Below are positions 51,887 to 60,129 of a DNA stretch of 64,000 bases, in pieces. A program made the translations under genes and the position numbers. Source of the stretch: Candidatus Bathyarchaeota archaeon (GTDB taxonomy: Archaea; Thermoproteota; Bathyarchaeia; Bathyarchaeales; Bathycorpusculaceae); the NCBI GenBank assembly GCA_026014735.1, contig JAOZHT010000002.1:372001-436000 (forward strand). The letters run 5' to 3'. The number at the start of each line of letters is the position of its first letter. The first letter of the stretch is position 1. The notes below the pieces were generated by a model. It saw only the letters and a program-made list of their open reading frames with translations, did no database searches and was not told where the DNA came from.

Positions 51887-53298
51887 ACCGTTGCCCTCAG
51901 CTGCTGCATGCGGCGGATGCTTGCTGCGATATGGGTGCGGCTGGCGATGTCGCCTCGGTTCCACATGGCTCCGCCACGGATGGCTGCGGCTCCTTCCTGG
52001 CTGATTTGGCGGGCTTCCTCGATCGATGCGCCGATGCCTAAAACGCCGATGGCGCGGCTTTTAAGCGCGTAGTTGCTGCCGCCACGTATCTCCATGGAGC
52101 CGGGGTAGACGCGGATTTTGTCCCCATATTTTTTGGTTAATGCCTCTGCCCCTGAGAGGTCGACGGGTCCATTAACTGCGGAGTTATCCACCAAACCCGC
52201 GTGGACCTCCTGGAAACCGCCGTAGCTGGGCGGAACCTTATAGGTAAGCACCGTCGCCGCCTTCTCCATCTCGACGCCCCGCAATGTGCCATCGACCATG
52301 CGGAGGCAAACATCGACGAAGTCGTCTTTGATGATGGGGAGCAGATTCATGATTTCGGGGTCACCGGGGCGGCTGTTGATTTCCAGAATCTTGATGCCTC
52401 TGCCCGTATGCATAAACGCAAGGTACAGTGGAACACCACGTAGCGCGGTGTCGTCGGGGATTTTGCGCCTCCAACCATTGAAAACTTTGCTGGCAAGTGC
52501 CAATTCTGCTTCGCGGTCAGCGGCGGTGAGGAAAGGCAGGTAATCTTGGGCGTCTTTGTAGGAGCCCATTCCGCCGGTGTTGGGTCCTCGGTCGCCGTCG
52601 AAGGCGCGTTTGTAGTCGCGGGTGTCGGGGAGGGTGATGAAGTGTTTGCCGTCGCAGAAGCCCATGCAGCTGGATTCTTCCCCAGGCACTTTTTCCTCGA
52701 TGATTACGCTGCTGTATTTGAAGTTAGATTGGAAATGCTCAAAGAGCTGCTCGCGGGTTTGGAAGTGGTCACCCCATACTCCCACGCCTTTGCCTAACGC
52801 GGGTTTGTCAGGTTTCACCACTGCCTGGTTATCCAGTTCAGCTAGCCATTTGTAAACCGCTGCTTTCACGTCGGCTTTGGATTTGTAATCGGCTGGATCA
52901 AAAACCTTGAAGCGGGGGTTAGCTTCAGGAGCAATCTCCTCAAAAAGTATCCGCTGCGCCACCTTGCTTTCCTCGATGGCATAGGCCTTTTTGGGGCAGA
53001 TAACGGGGACGCCGACTTTTTCCTCGATGAGGTCACGGATGCCCTTGATGATGGGGGTCTCAGAGCCTACCAAAACGAAGTCGAGGCTGCCTTTGTTTGC
53101 GGCTGCGAATTTGCAGATTTCCTCGACGTCGAGGCTGGGGATGACTGCGTGTTTGGCGGCGTGGGCTGCGTTGAAGGGGTTGCGTTGCTTGTCAGCTACG
53201 TAGAGTTCAACTTTGTAGTTGGGGCTGCGCAGAAGCGTATCTGCCATAGCGACTTCTCGTGCGCCGTAAGAAACCAAGAGTACACCGATCTTTTCCAT
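51883..53298 (-). CDS. purD: Phosphoribosylamine-glycine ligase
   Basis: PurD/GARS (471 aa), ATP-grasp enzyme joining glycine to phosphoribosylamine. Signatures: VLVGSETPIIKGIRD, VVKPDKPALGKGVGVW (ATP-grasp), DYKRAFDGDRGPNTGGMGSY and RPGDPEIMNLLP. N-terminal residues match the family (KIGVLLVSYGAREVAMADTL) but with V-S-Y-G-A-R instead of the common G-x-G-x-R-E-H-A. It follows purF by about 50 bases and its stop overlaps the HAD gene. Confidence 0.92.
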   Translation of the reverse strand: MEKIGVLLVSYGAREVAMADTLLRSPNYKVELYVADKQRNPFNAAHAAKHAVIPSLDVEEICKFAAANKGSLDFVLVGSETPIIKGIRDLIEEKVGVPVICPKKAYAIEESKVAQRILFEEIAPEANPRFKVFDPADYKSKADVKAAVYKWLAELDNQAVVKPDKPALGKGVGVWGDHFQTREQLFEHFQSNFKYSSVIIEEKVPGEESSCMGFCDGKHFITLPDTRDYKRAFDGDRGPNTGGMGSYKDAQDYLPFLTAADREAELALASKVFNGWRRKIPDDTALRGVPLYLAFMHTGRGIKILEINSRPGDPEIMNLLPIIKDDFVDVCLRMVDGTLRGVEMEKAATVLTYKVPPSYGGFQEVHAGLVDNSAVNGPVDLSGAEALTKKYGDKIRVYPGSMEIRGGSNYALKSRAIGVLGIGASIEEARQISQEGAAAIRGGAMWNRGDIASRTHIAASIRRMQQLRATV

Positions 53299-53347
53299 CC
53301 CGATACACCGTTACTGCACTATGTCTGTAAGGGAACGCTTAAAGCGG

Positions 53348-54859
53348 TTACGGCTGGACATCTTCACTCTCGTAGATGCGGCCTTTCTCCTCGTAGCCTT
53401 CCATGAAACGTTTTTTCATGGCATCCGCCATTTTCTGGGCGCAAGGCGTGGGATACTTGCCGGTGATGCAGGCTAAGCAAAGCTCGTTTTCCGTGTGCCC
53501 CGAAGCCCGGATTAAGCCATCGAGAGATTGGTAGCATACGCCGTCGGCGCCGATGATTTTGGCGATTTCCGCTGCGTTGTGGCGGCTGCCTACGAGTTGG
53601 CCGTAGCTGGACATGTCGATGCCGTAGAAGCATGGACCGATGATACGGGGGAAAGTCACGAAGACATAAACTTTCTTGGCGCCTGCCCTGCGCATCTTTT
53701 CGATGATGACTTTGGTTGTGTCGCCTCGGACGATGCTGTCCTCGGTTATGATGACGTTTTTGTCCTTGACTTTGGCGCCTAAAATGTTGATTTTCTTGTC
53801 GATGGTCGAGTAACGTTCCATGTTAAGCAGGATAAACGCGCGTTCAGTCACGTAGCGGTGTCGACGCGAGGCACGTTCCCAGCGTAGACCTGACTCTTCA
53901 TGGACACCCATCGCGGAGTCATCGCCGGTTTCAGGCACCGACATAATGATGTCGCCCTCCGCAACGATATCGGGGTTCTCCCGCACAATGTTACGGCCAT
54001 ATTCCTCGCGGACTTCATAGACGTATTTGCCGTCGAAAATCGAGTCGGGCCTAGCAAAGTAAGCATATTCAAAGGCGCAGAAGGCGGGGCGGGGATTCTT
54101 GATGAGTTGGCTGCGTTTAAAGCCGTCTTTGGTGGCTAAAACAAATTCACCGGGGTTTAATTCAAAATCACGCACAAAACTGTTCATATCTAAACTGGCG
54201 GTTTCGGAGGAAAACGCGAAGGTTTTGGTTTCAGGGTCATGTCCTGCGCAGAGCGGTTTTATGCCATGGGGGTCTTTGAAGGCGAAAAAGTCTCCTTCGC
54301 CAGTGACGCCCGTCACCGAGAAGGCTCCGTCGAGGCTCTCCATCACGTATTTAGCTGCCTCCTTCAAATCTTTTCCCTGCTTGAGGGCTAGGAGCATTTT
54401 GTGGCAGACGATGTCGGAGTCGCAGTTGTAGAGGAAATCGGAGAAATTCTCAATGATCTCTTTTTTGAGGGGCATGGTGTTGACGATGTTGCCGTTGAAG
54501 GAAAGCGCGAGTTTGATGTTGCCAAAGGAGGCCGTTACAGGCTGGGTGCCCTGGATGATGGATACTTCGTCGCATTTGCCCGAGGTTGTGTATCGGACGT
54601 TGCCGATGCCTATGGAGCCTGGCAAGCGCCCAAACCACTCGTTTATGGCGTTGCTTTTCACTTTCGGAACAAGGTCAAGGTTCTTGTAGGAAAAGAACTG
54701 CTTGTTGTTGTAGGTGAGGAAGCCATGTGATTGGTGTCCTCGATGGTTCTGTGCCCTTAGTCCCCAGTAAACGTAGGGGAAGACGGGCTGGTTTTCATAG
54801 TTTATTGCCCCAAAGATGCCGCAGCCTATGTTTGGTCCCTTCTCGAATTGAGTACGCAT
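53348..54859 (-). CDS. purF: Amidophosphoribosyltransferase
   Basis: PurF (503 aa) makes phosphoribosylamine from PRPP and glutamine, the first purine step. The N-terminal Ntn-hydrolase nucleophile is Cys13 in GCGIFGAI, so a 12-residue propeptide must be removed, as in the Bacillus type. Further motifs: GIGNVRYTTSG, FNGNIVN, the PRPP loop VIITEDSIVRGDTTK, and C-terminal Cys-containing CYQSLDG and CLACITGKYP suggesting an Fe-S cluster. First gene of the purF-purD-HAD-ftr-pfkB run. Confidence 0.93.
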   Translation of the reverse strand: MRTQFEKGPNIGCGIFGAINYENQPVFPYVYWGLRAQNHRGHQSHGFLTYNNKQFFSYKNLDLVPKVKSNAINEWFGRLPGSIGIGNVRYTTSGKCDEVSIIQGTQPVTASFGNIKLALSFNGNIVNTMPLKKEIIENFSDFLYNCDSDIVCHKMLLALKQGKDLKEAAKYVMESLDGAFSVTGVTGEGDFFAFKDPHGIKPLCAGHDPETKTFAFSSETASLDMNSFVRDFELNPGEFVLATKDGFKRSQLIKNPRPAFCAFEYAYFARPDSIFDGKYVYEVREEYGRNIVRENPDIVAEGDIIMSVPETGDDSAMGVHEESGLRWERASRRHRYVTERAFILLNMERYSTIDKKINILGAKVKDKNVIITEDSIVRGDTTKVIIEKMRRAGAKKVYVFVTFPRIIGPCFYGIDMSSYGQLVGSRHNAAEIAKIIGADGVCYQSLDGLIRASGHTENELCLACITGKYPTPCAQKMADAMKKRFMEGYEEKGRIYESEDVQP

Positions 54860-55008
54860 GTTAGTAAACGAGGGGGTTTATCAATTTTTAGTACAAATTT
54901 AACTAAAAACCACGTATATTTTAACAGCAAACAGTTTGAACCTGGCTTGGGTTCGGGCGGTAACTTTTTCCTAAAGTAGCTAAAGACAAGATACATGGAA
55001 AGCCTAGA

Positions 55009-55842
55009 CTACTTGATTCTGGTTGTTCCCTGCTCAATGATCCGCTCAAACAATATCCGCTGCACCATAGGCAACCCAGGAATCCTCAAAGTCAACCCCG
55101 CACTCTTCGAAGCATCGGAAAGATCAGGCAAAAACAGAAAAGCCTCCGAATCATCAACGATAGTTAAACTTGATTTCTTCCCTAACACAGCGGTAATCAT
55201 CTTCTCAAAGGCAGCCGTGACTTCTTCGCCTATATCAGAAAAATCCCCCAAACCCGTCATCCGCCTGAACTCTATATAATCTTCCCTTCTTAAATCGTTA
55301 TCAACTTGTTGGCCGGGCCTTAACACGCAGATAGCTTTAACCTGAATGTTCTTTTGAATCTGAGATTTCAGAATCGAACAGACCGATAGCATCAACTTCG
55401 GAGGATACTGCTCAACGATGATTATGCGTTCCTTGGCGGAGGCGATGGTGAGCGCGAGTTTTCTTCGCACCGCAAACATGCCTCTGACAGTCCACACTAA
55501 ATCCTCGGCGGTGCTCTTCTCGGTCTGCTGCATCTCCGCCAAAAGCCTAGTTGCGTCGTCGGCTGCTGCCAAGTAAGAGTTTCTCATGCGGTCAACTACT
55601 ATGCTTGGGGAGATGGCATTGTAGAATACGGGTCTGCCGCTTTGGTACTCCACGGCGCCCATGTCGAGTAGTTGGTCGAGGACTTCGTAGATTTTTGTTC
55701 GGGGGACGCCGGAGAGTTTCTGGATGTCGGCGACGCCTGAGGGGCCTAGGGCGGCTAGGGCGGAGTAGACTTTGGCTTGGTAGAGGCTTAGTCCGAGTTT
55801 GGTGAGGGCTTGGGTTAGCTGTTCCTGCTGCTCAACAATCAT
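55009..55842 (-). CDS. TrmB-family transcriptional regulator
   Basis: TrmB-like regulator (about 277 aa): N-terminal winged helix (residues 8-75, LGLSLYQAKVYSALAALGPSG and LSGVPRTKIYEVLDQL), then an effector-binding region with coiled segment and RRKLALTIASAKERIIIV. TrmB proteins sense sugars or other ligands and control transporters or metabolism. ATG 55842 is chosen because GGAGTGA (55854-55848) overlaps the GTG 55851 and sits 5 bases before this ATG. It is divergent from the ABC exporter, with 59 bases between, and may control it. Confidence 0.85.
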   Translation of the reverse strand: MIVEQQEQLTQALTKLGLSLYQAKVYSALAALGPSGVADIQKLSGVPRTKIYEVLDQLLDMGAVEYQSGRPVFYNAISPSIVVDRMRNSYLAAADDATRLLAEMQQTEKSTAEDLVWTVRGMFAVRRKLALTIASAKERIIIVEQYPPKLMLSVCSILKSQIQKNIQVKAICVLRPGQQVDNDLRREDYIEFRRMTGLGDFSDIGEEVTAAFEKMITAVLGKKSSLTIVDDSEAFLFLPDLSDASKSAGLTLRIPGLPMVQRILFERIIEQGTTRIK

Positions 55843-55910
55843 TTTTGTCACTCCAATAGTAACAACAAAATTATAAGAAGAAACCGCTTAATAACAATTG
55901 AGGAAAAAAC

Positions 55911-56660
55911 ATGACAACACAACCCGCCATCCAAACCCAAAACCTCACAAAAATATACAAAGAAGGCAAAATCAAAGCCGTCGACAACCTCAACCTAAAA
56001 ATCCAAAAAGGAGAAATCTACGCCCTCATCGGCGGCAACGGCTCGGGCAAAACCACCACCATCAACATGCTAACAGGCTCACTGTACCCCACCACAGGCC
56101 AAATCCACGTGCTAGACCTACCAATCCCCAAACAGCGCCGAGCAGCCGCAGCCCAAATCGGCGTCGCCCCCCAAGAATACGCACTCTACAGCGACCTCTC
56201 AGTTGAAGAAAACATCTGGTTCTTCGCCCAACTCAACAACATGAAACACACAGAATTCGATAAGCGACTCGACGAGTTGCTGCCCATACTTAAGCTGGAC
56301 GAACGGCGAAAAACCGTGGTTTCCAACCTCTCCGGCGGCATGAAGCGGCGAACCAGCATCGCCTGTGCTTTGGTGCATCAACCAAAAATCGTGTTTTTCG
56401 ATGAAGCCACCGTGGGCATCGATCCGGTGCTCCGAGCTTTCTTCTGGGATTATTTCCGTTCGCTGGCAAAAGAGGGCTTAACGATTGTTCTCACCTCGCA
56501 TGTGATGGATGAGGCAGAGCGCGCGGATAGGATTGGTTTGATGCGGGGCGGCAAACTCATCGAGGAGGGGTCGCCTGCGGAGATCAAACGAGCCTATAAG
56601 GCAGGCTCCATCGAGGATGTTTTCATTAAACTCAGCGTGGAGGCGGCTTTAGATGAGTAA
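55911..56660 (+). CDS. ABC transporter ATP-binding protein
   Basis: ATPase of an ABC-2-type exporter (249 aa). Walker A GGNGSGKTTT (about residues 41-50), Q-loop APQEYALY, signature NLSGGMKRR (about 136-144), Walker B KIVFFDEATVGIDPV and H-loop LTSHVMDEAER. The signature matches multidrug/antibiotic export ATPases such as DrrA/NatA. Its end overlaps the permease start by 8 bases. The 5' half is strikingly A/C-rich and the 3' half G-rich on the coding strand. Confidence 0.92.
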   Translation: MTTQPAIQTQNLTKIYKEGKIKAVDNLNLKIQKGEIYALIGGNGSGKTTTINMLTGSLYPTTGQIHVLDLPIPKQRRAAAAQIGVAPQEYALYSDLSVEENIWFFAQLNNMKHTEFDKRLDELLPILKLDERRKTVVSNLSGGMKRRTSIACALVHQPKIVFFDEATVGIDPVLRAFFWDYFRSLAKEGLTIVLTSHVMDEAERADRIGLMRGGKLIEEGSPAEIKRAYKAGSIEDVFIKLSVEAALDE

Positions 56661-57927
56661 GCAGGGCTTCTCTTTTAGCCGTGTGGGAGCTGTGGCGTGG
56701 CGGGTTATGAAGCAGATTACCCGGGACCGACGCACTCTGGGGATGATTATTATGATGCCGGCGATAATCATGCTTATCTTTGGGTTTGCTTTGGGCGGCG
56801 AAGTTAAAAATGTCCCCGTAGTCGTTGACAACCAAGACGCAGGCTACAGCGTCACTGGCGCCTCAAGTGATGTCTCGGTGTTTTTTGGCGGCAACATCAC
56901 CCAGGCCCTGCAAAGCGACGATAGGGTTAAAGTTACCCAGTGCAGCTTCGAAGAGGGCAGATGCGGCGTAGACAACGGAACATGCTTTGCAGCCCTTGAA
57001 ATACCTGCGAATTTCTCTGAGGTTCTCTTTAAAAGAAGTTTAGGAGCCGCGGCAACTCAGCTTGCCAACATACAAGTTGTTATCAACACAACCGCCAACG
57101 CCAGCAGCAGTCAACCAGCCCAGATAAGTATTCCTGCAAGCCTCACTGAAGCATTAACTGCAATCGAAGAAGACCAAAACGCCACCCTTATCCTCTACAT
57201 CGATGGAACCAAGCCCCTCAACCAAGCCAGCGTTTTAGCAGCGGTTCAGAATGCCCTGCAGACATCGTTTGGGGCAACCAGCGTTGAACTAGATAAGGAA
57301 TATGCGTTTGGCAACCTGGAGTTTTCGGGGCTGGATGTTAGCATTCCCTCGGTTATCGCGTTTGTGCTGACTTTTCTTGTGCTGCTTATCTCACTGATAA
57401 TCATCACCCGCGAATCCACCTCGGGCGTGCTGGCGCGTCTCTATGCGACGCCACTGTCAGCTATCGAGCGGCTGCTGGGCTACTCCGCGGGTCTTCTGGT
57501 GCTCGGCATCGTTATGGCAGGGGTAATCTTAGGCATCGGAGTGGGCGTATTTGGCGCGGCGGTGCAGGGTAACCTCGCACTGCTGTTCTCCGCCATGGTG
57601 CTCTATGCATTGGCGCATATTTTCATGGCGGTGTTCCTGTCCAACTTCGCCAAAAACGAGTTGCAAGCCGTCCAGATGGCGCCGCTCATAGCGTTGCCCA
57701 GCATGGCCTTAAGCGGCATGCTCATCCCCATAAACGCTTTTCCCGAGTGGGTACAGACCATCAGCAAATTTGTACCCATGTACTATGGCAACCAAATCTT
57801 CGAGGGCATCATGCTCAAAGGCTATGGCATCGTGGAGTTAGGCCTTGATTTCGCAGTTATCGGCGGCATCGCGGCGCTGTTCTTTGCGTTGGCGGTTATG
57901 ACGGTTAAAGATAGAATCCCCAGTTAA
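56653..57927 (+). CDS. ABC-2 type permease
   Basis: Membrane permease (424 aa) of the ABC-2 exporter class (DrrB/YhgE-like): one N-terminal helix (about 30-50), a large extracytoplasmic domain (about 55-225) with several NxS/T sequons, and five C-terminal helices (about 230-415; ITRESTSGVLARLYATPLS is the family motif, followed by LLGYSAG). It works with the preceding ATPase to expel a lipid or drug. Stop overlaps the convergent VOC gene by 4 bases. Confidence 0.85.
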   Translation: MSKQGFSFSRVGAVAWRVMKQITRDRRTLGMIIMMPAIIMLIFGFALGGEVKNVPVVVDNQDAGYSVTGASSDVSVFFGGNITQALQSDDRVKVTQCSFEEGRCGVDNGTCFAALEIPANFSEVLFKRSLGAAATQLANIQVVINTTANASSSQPAQISIPASLTEALTAIEEDQNATLILYIDGTKPLNQASVLAAVQNALQTSFGATSVELDKEYAFGNLEFSGLDVSIPSVIAFVLTFLVLLISLIIITRESTSGVLARLYATPLSAIERLLGYSAGLLVLGIVMAGVILGIGVGVFGAAVQGNLALLFSAMVLYALAHIFMAVFLSNFAKNELQAVQMAPLIALPSMALSGMLIPINAFPEWVQTISKFVPMYYGNQIFEGIMLKGYGIVELGLDFAVIGGIAALFFALAVMTVKDRIPS

Positions 57928-58310
57928 GCCTGGAGGGGAACCGATTCAAAAATCCCAAACACGTTGCCTTCAGGGTCCTTGGCTAACGCAAACCAACCCA
58001 TCTGGGGAATCTCCATTTTTGGAGCAACTATTTGACCTCCCAAGGCAACTACTTTTTTGCTGTACTCATCAACCGATTCCACGTTGATGTAGTTAACGGG
58101 TTGCTGCTGGGGCTGCTCTTTTTTGTACATGCCGCCATTTACACCGGGCCTCAGAAGGTTACCTTTCTCATCACTGGGTACGGTTGTGATGCCATAGTAC
58201 TCCATGATGGGGGTTTTCTCGATTTTCCAATCAAAAAGGCCCGAGTAAAATTTCTTGAGTTTCTCCACATCGTTTGCGGGGATTTCAAAATGTATGACTG
58301 TATGATCCAC
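57924..58310 (-). CDS. VOC-family (glyoxalase-like) protein
   Basis: Vicinal oxygen chelate fold, 128 aa, two babbab modules (HFEIPANDVEKLKKFYSGLFDW and NVESVDEYSKKVVALGGQIV ... DPEGNVFGIFES). The metal ligands include His8 and Glu near 122. Substrate unknown; the predicted lyase/dioxygenase-like role is generic. Confidence 0.78.
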   Translation of the reverse strand: MDHTVIHFEIPANDVEKLKKFYSGLFDWKIEKTPIMEYYGITTVPSDEKGNLLRPGVNGGMYKKEQPQQQPVNYINVESVDEYSKKVVALGGQIVAPKMEIPQMGWFALAKDPEGNVFGIFESVPLQA

Positions 58311-58356
58311 TAAAAATCACCAAACTCTAGAAGAAGGGGAAATTATTAAAGCGTTG

Positions 58357-58842
58357 CTAAACCTTTGATGCGGCGTCTTTTAGGCGGCTGCACCAGTCAG
58401 CGATTTTCTTTTCTGTTTCCTCTTTGCTGTTGAAGGGGTCTTTTAGGGCTAACTCGCCGGCGACTTCTATGTTGGGCAGCATTTCACGGATTTTTTGGCT
58501 GGCTTGCTTTGGGTCAGAATCAAACGTGTAGAACAGAGCCACTTTCTTGCCTTCCAAACTGTTCTTGGAAAGGTAGGTGCGCACGGCGGGTGATGGAGCC
58601 CAAGCCCAGATAGGTGTACCTAAAACGATAAGGTCATAATCAGCAGGGTTGCATTTTGAGGGGGCAATCTCGGTGAGGCGCTTTTGGGTTGCGTCTTTGC
58701 CGCCCATGATCCAGCCTATTTTGCCCTCGCGCTTTTTAAGGTCTACAACCTGCTCTATGTCTGCACCGAGTTCAGCGGCGATGGCTTCGGCGGCAAACTT
58801 GGTTTTGCCTGTTCTTGTATAGTAGACAACTAAGGATTTCAT
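58357..58842 (-). CDS. Flavodoxin-like protein
   Basis: Flavodoxin family (161 aa): FMN-phosphate loop YYTRTGKTKFAA at residues 8-19, aromatic loop TPIWAWAPSPAVRTYL and a C-terminal flavin-side segment. Likely a soluble electron carrier or flavin reductase with FMN. It is 41 bases from the VOC gene in the same direction. Confidence 0.83.
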   Translation of the reverse strand: MKSLVVYYTRTGKTKFAAEAIAAELGADIEQVVDLKKREGKIGWIMGGKDATQKRLTEIAPSKCNPADYDLIVLGTPIWAWAPSPAVRTYLSKNSLEGKKVALFYTFDSDPKQASQKIREMLPNIEVAGELALKDPFNSKEETEKKIADWCSRLKDAASKV

Positions 58843-58908
58843 GTGTGGTCATAATGGGTTTGTTTGTAGGTGTATAAGAAACTTGCCAATGCGGAAACTG
58901 CAGCGGCG

Positions 58909-58959
58909 CTTACGTCCCGTAATTAGCTTACGCCCCGTAAGTATTTACACCCTGTAAGT
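58909..58959. repeat. Three tandem palindromic repeats after the ATPase gene
   Basis: Three copies at 17-18-base period starting at 58909 (CTTACGTCCCGTAATT), 58927 (CTTACGCCCCGTAAGT) and 58944 (TTTACACCCTGTAAGT). The middle copy matches the two copies upstream of the ATPase gene; the others are diverged. They begin 8 bases beyond the stop codon of the ATPase. Confidence 0.85.
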
Positions 58960-58966
58960 AAAAGCA

Positions 58967-60031
58967 TTATCGAAGAACAAAGGACCGCAACATCGGATCC
59001 CCAACAAAATAACGCCCCTTGCTCTGCTGAAGCAGCATACCTGCCTGAAGATTCTTAATTATCCTATCCACAGTAACATCATTAACAATCGTATCCTTAG
59101 CAAACGATACCGACCTTTTAATTTCCGTCCAACTAGAAGGGACAGAAGCCTGTCTAAGCGCTGCAAGATACGCTGAACGGTCCCGGTTACGTAAGAAATG
59201 TTCAAGTTCATCCGCTACGATTTGCGAGGCTTCTTTCACAGTTTCTTCAAGGGCGCGTTCATGTGAAAGACGTTGCACACAAACTTTGTTTCCATATAAT
59301 GTTAGCCAACCGGGGATACCGTCCAAACGTTCAACCGCATCGTTTATCTTCTTGCTGGAAACCTCCATACTGCATTGTAAGAAACCCTTCCCAAGAAACT
59401 TTTTAGATTGCTCCTCCTTGAATGGATTCACTTCAATAATGGCAGGTGAGCGCCCATAGAGGGGTGAAGCGGAGTTGGGCTCTAAAAGTGTTTTCATTAG
59501 ACCAAACATAGATCCCGTAAAAACGAAGGTCAAGTTGCTGTGGGTGTTAAATAGATTTGCCAAAATTCTTAACAAACGCCCTGAAATGGCTGCGAGTTCC
59601 TGTACCTCATCGAGTTCAATTGCATAAGGCTCCTTTTGTCTTCCCAGTGCATCAAGTAAATCCCATGCGGTTCCCATCGGCTTTTTAGAGAGAGTAATAC
59701 TTATGCCGTTGGAACCGACTGTCGCGCCTTCGAGTGTTATGTTCTTGATTTTGTTTATGATACTTTTTTCTTCGTTGATTGCTCTGGCTAACGCTTTTAG
59801 AAAATCGTCTGTTCCCTTCGCACCCCAGAGGTTAACGTATATGACTTTAATGTTTCGACGTGTCAGGGTTGGAGCAGCCGCTTTTAGAAGGCTTGTTTTG
59901 CCTACCATTCGGGGTCCTTTGAGGGCAACCCAGCGTTTTGCTTCTATTAACCGAATGAGGTCTGATAGTTCTTGTTCGCGACCGAAGAGTTCTTTGGGTG
60001 ACTCTTTGGGTTTGAGATCAAACAATGACAT
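58967..60031 (-). CDS. Archaeal AAA ATPase with C-terminal winged helix
   Basis: Archaeal ATPase_2 family protein (354 aa). Walker A GPRMVGKTSLL (about 39-49), Walker B AIELDEVQEL (about 134-143), sensor FVFTGS, and a C-terminal winged helix (about 285-350: SSWTEIKRSVSF as the turn) typical of archaeal DEXX/STAND-like ATPases. Members are often scattered and mobile; their function is not settled. The ATG lies 3 bases from a perfect palindrome and the stop 8 bases from three more, so the gene is bracketed by tandem repeats. The palindromes may be its own operator. Confidence 0.8.
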   Translation of the reverse strand: MSLFDLKPKESPKELFGREQELSDLIRLIEAKRWVALKGPRMVGKTSLLKAAAPTLTRRNIKVIYVNLWGAKGTDDFLKALARAINEEKSIINKIKNITLEGATVGSNGISITLSKKPMGTAWDLLDALGRQKEPYAIELDEVQELAAISGRLLRILANLFNTHSNLTFVFTGSMFGLMKTLLEPNSASPLYGRSPAIIEVNPFKEEQSKKFLGKGFLQCSMEVSSKKINDAVERLDGIPGWLTLYGNKVCVQRLSHERALEETVKEASQIVADELEHFLRNRDRSAYLAALRQASVPSSWTEIKRSVSFAKDTIVNDVTVDRIIKNLQAGMLLQQSKGRYFVGDPMLRSFVLR

Positions 60032-60033
60032 TT

Positions 60034-60068
60034 ACTTACGCCCCGTAAGTTACTTACGCCCCGTAAGT
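60034..60068. repeat. Two perfect 17-bp palindromes at ATPase start
   Basis: Two copies of ACTTACG-CCC-CGTAAGT, at 60034-60050 and 60052-60068, period 18 bases. They lie immediately before the ATPase ATG on the minus strand, overlapping where its promoter or leader must be. Confidence 0.9.
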
Positions 60069-60129
60069 TAAAGAGCTTTTCGGAAAAATAACTCTGAACA
60101 AAACACAAAAAATGAAAAAGGAAAATGGC

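Noticed and set aside
51887-51964. N-terminal extension of the HAD gene inside purD
   Set aside because: The extra residues are a frame shadow of purD; TTG 51886 with GAGGG upstream starts right at the conserved core.
58909-60068. Tandem palindromes as a CRISPR array
   Set aside because: Copies follow each other with only 1-2 bases between; there are no spacers and no cas genes.
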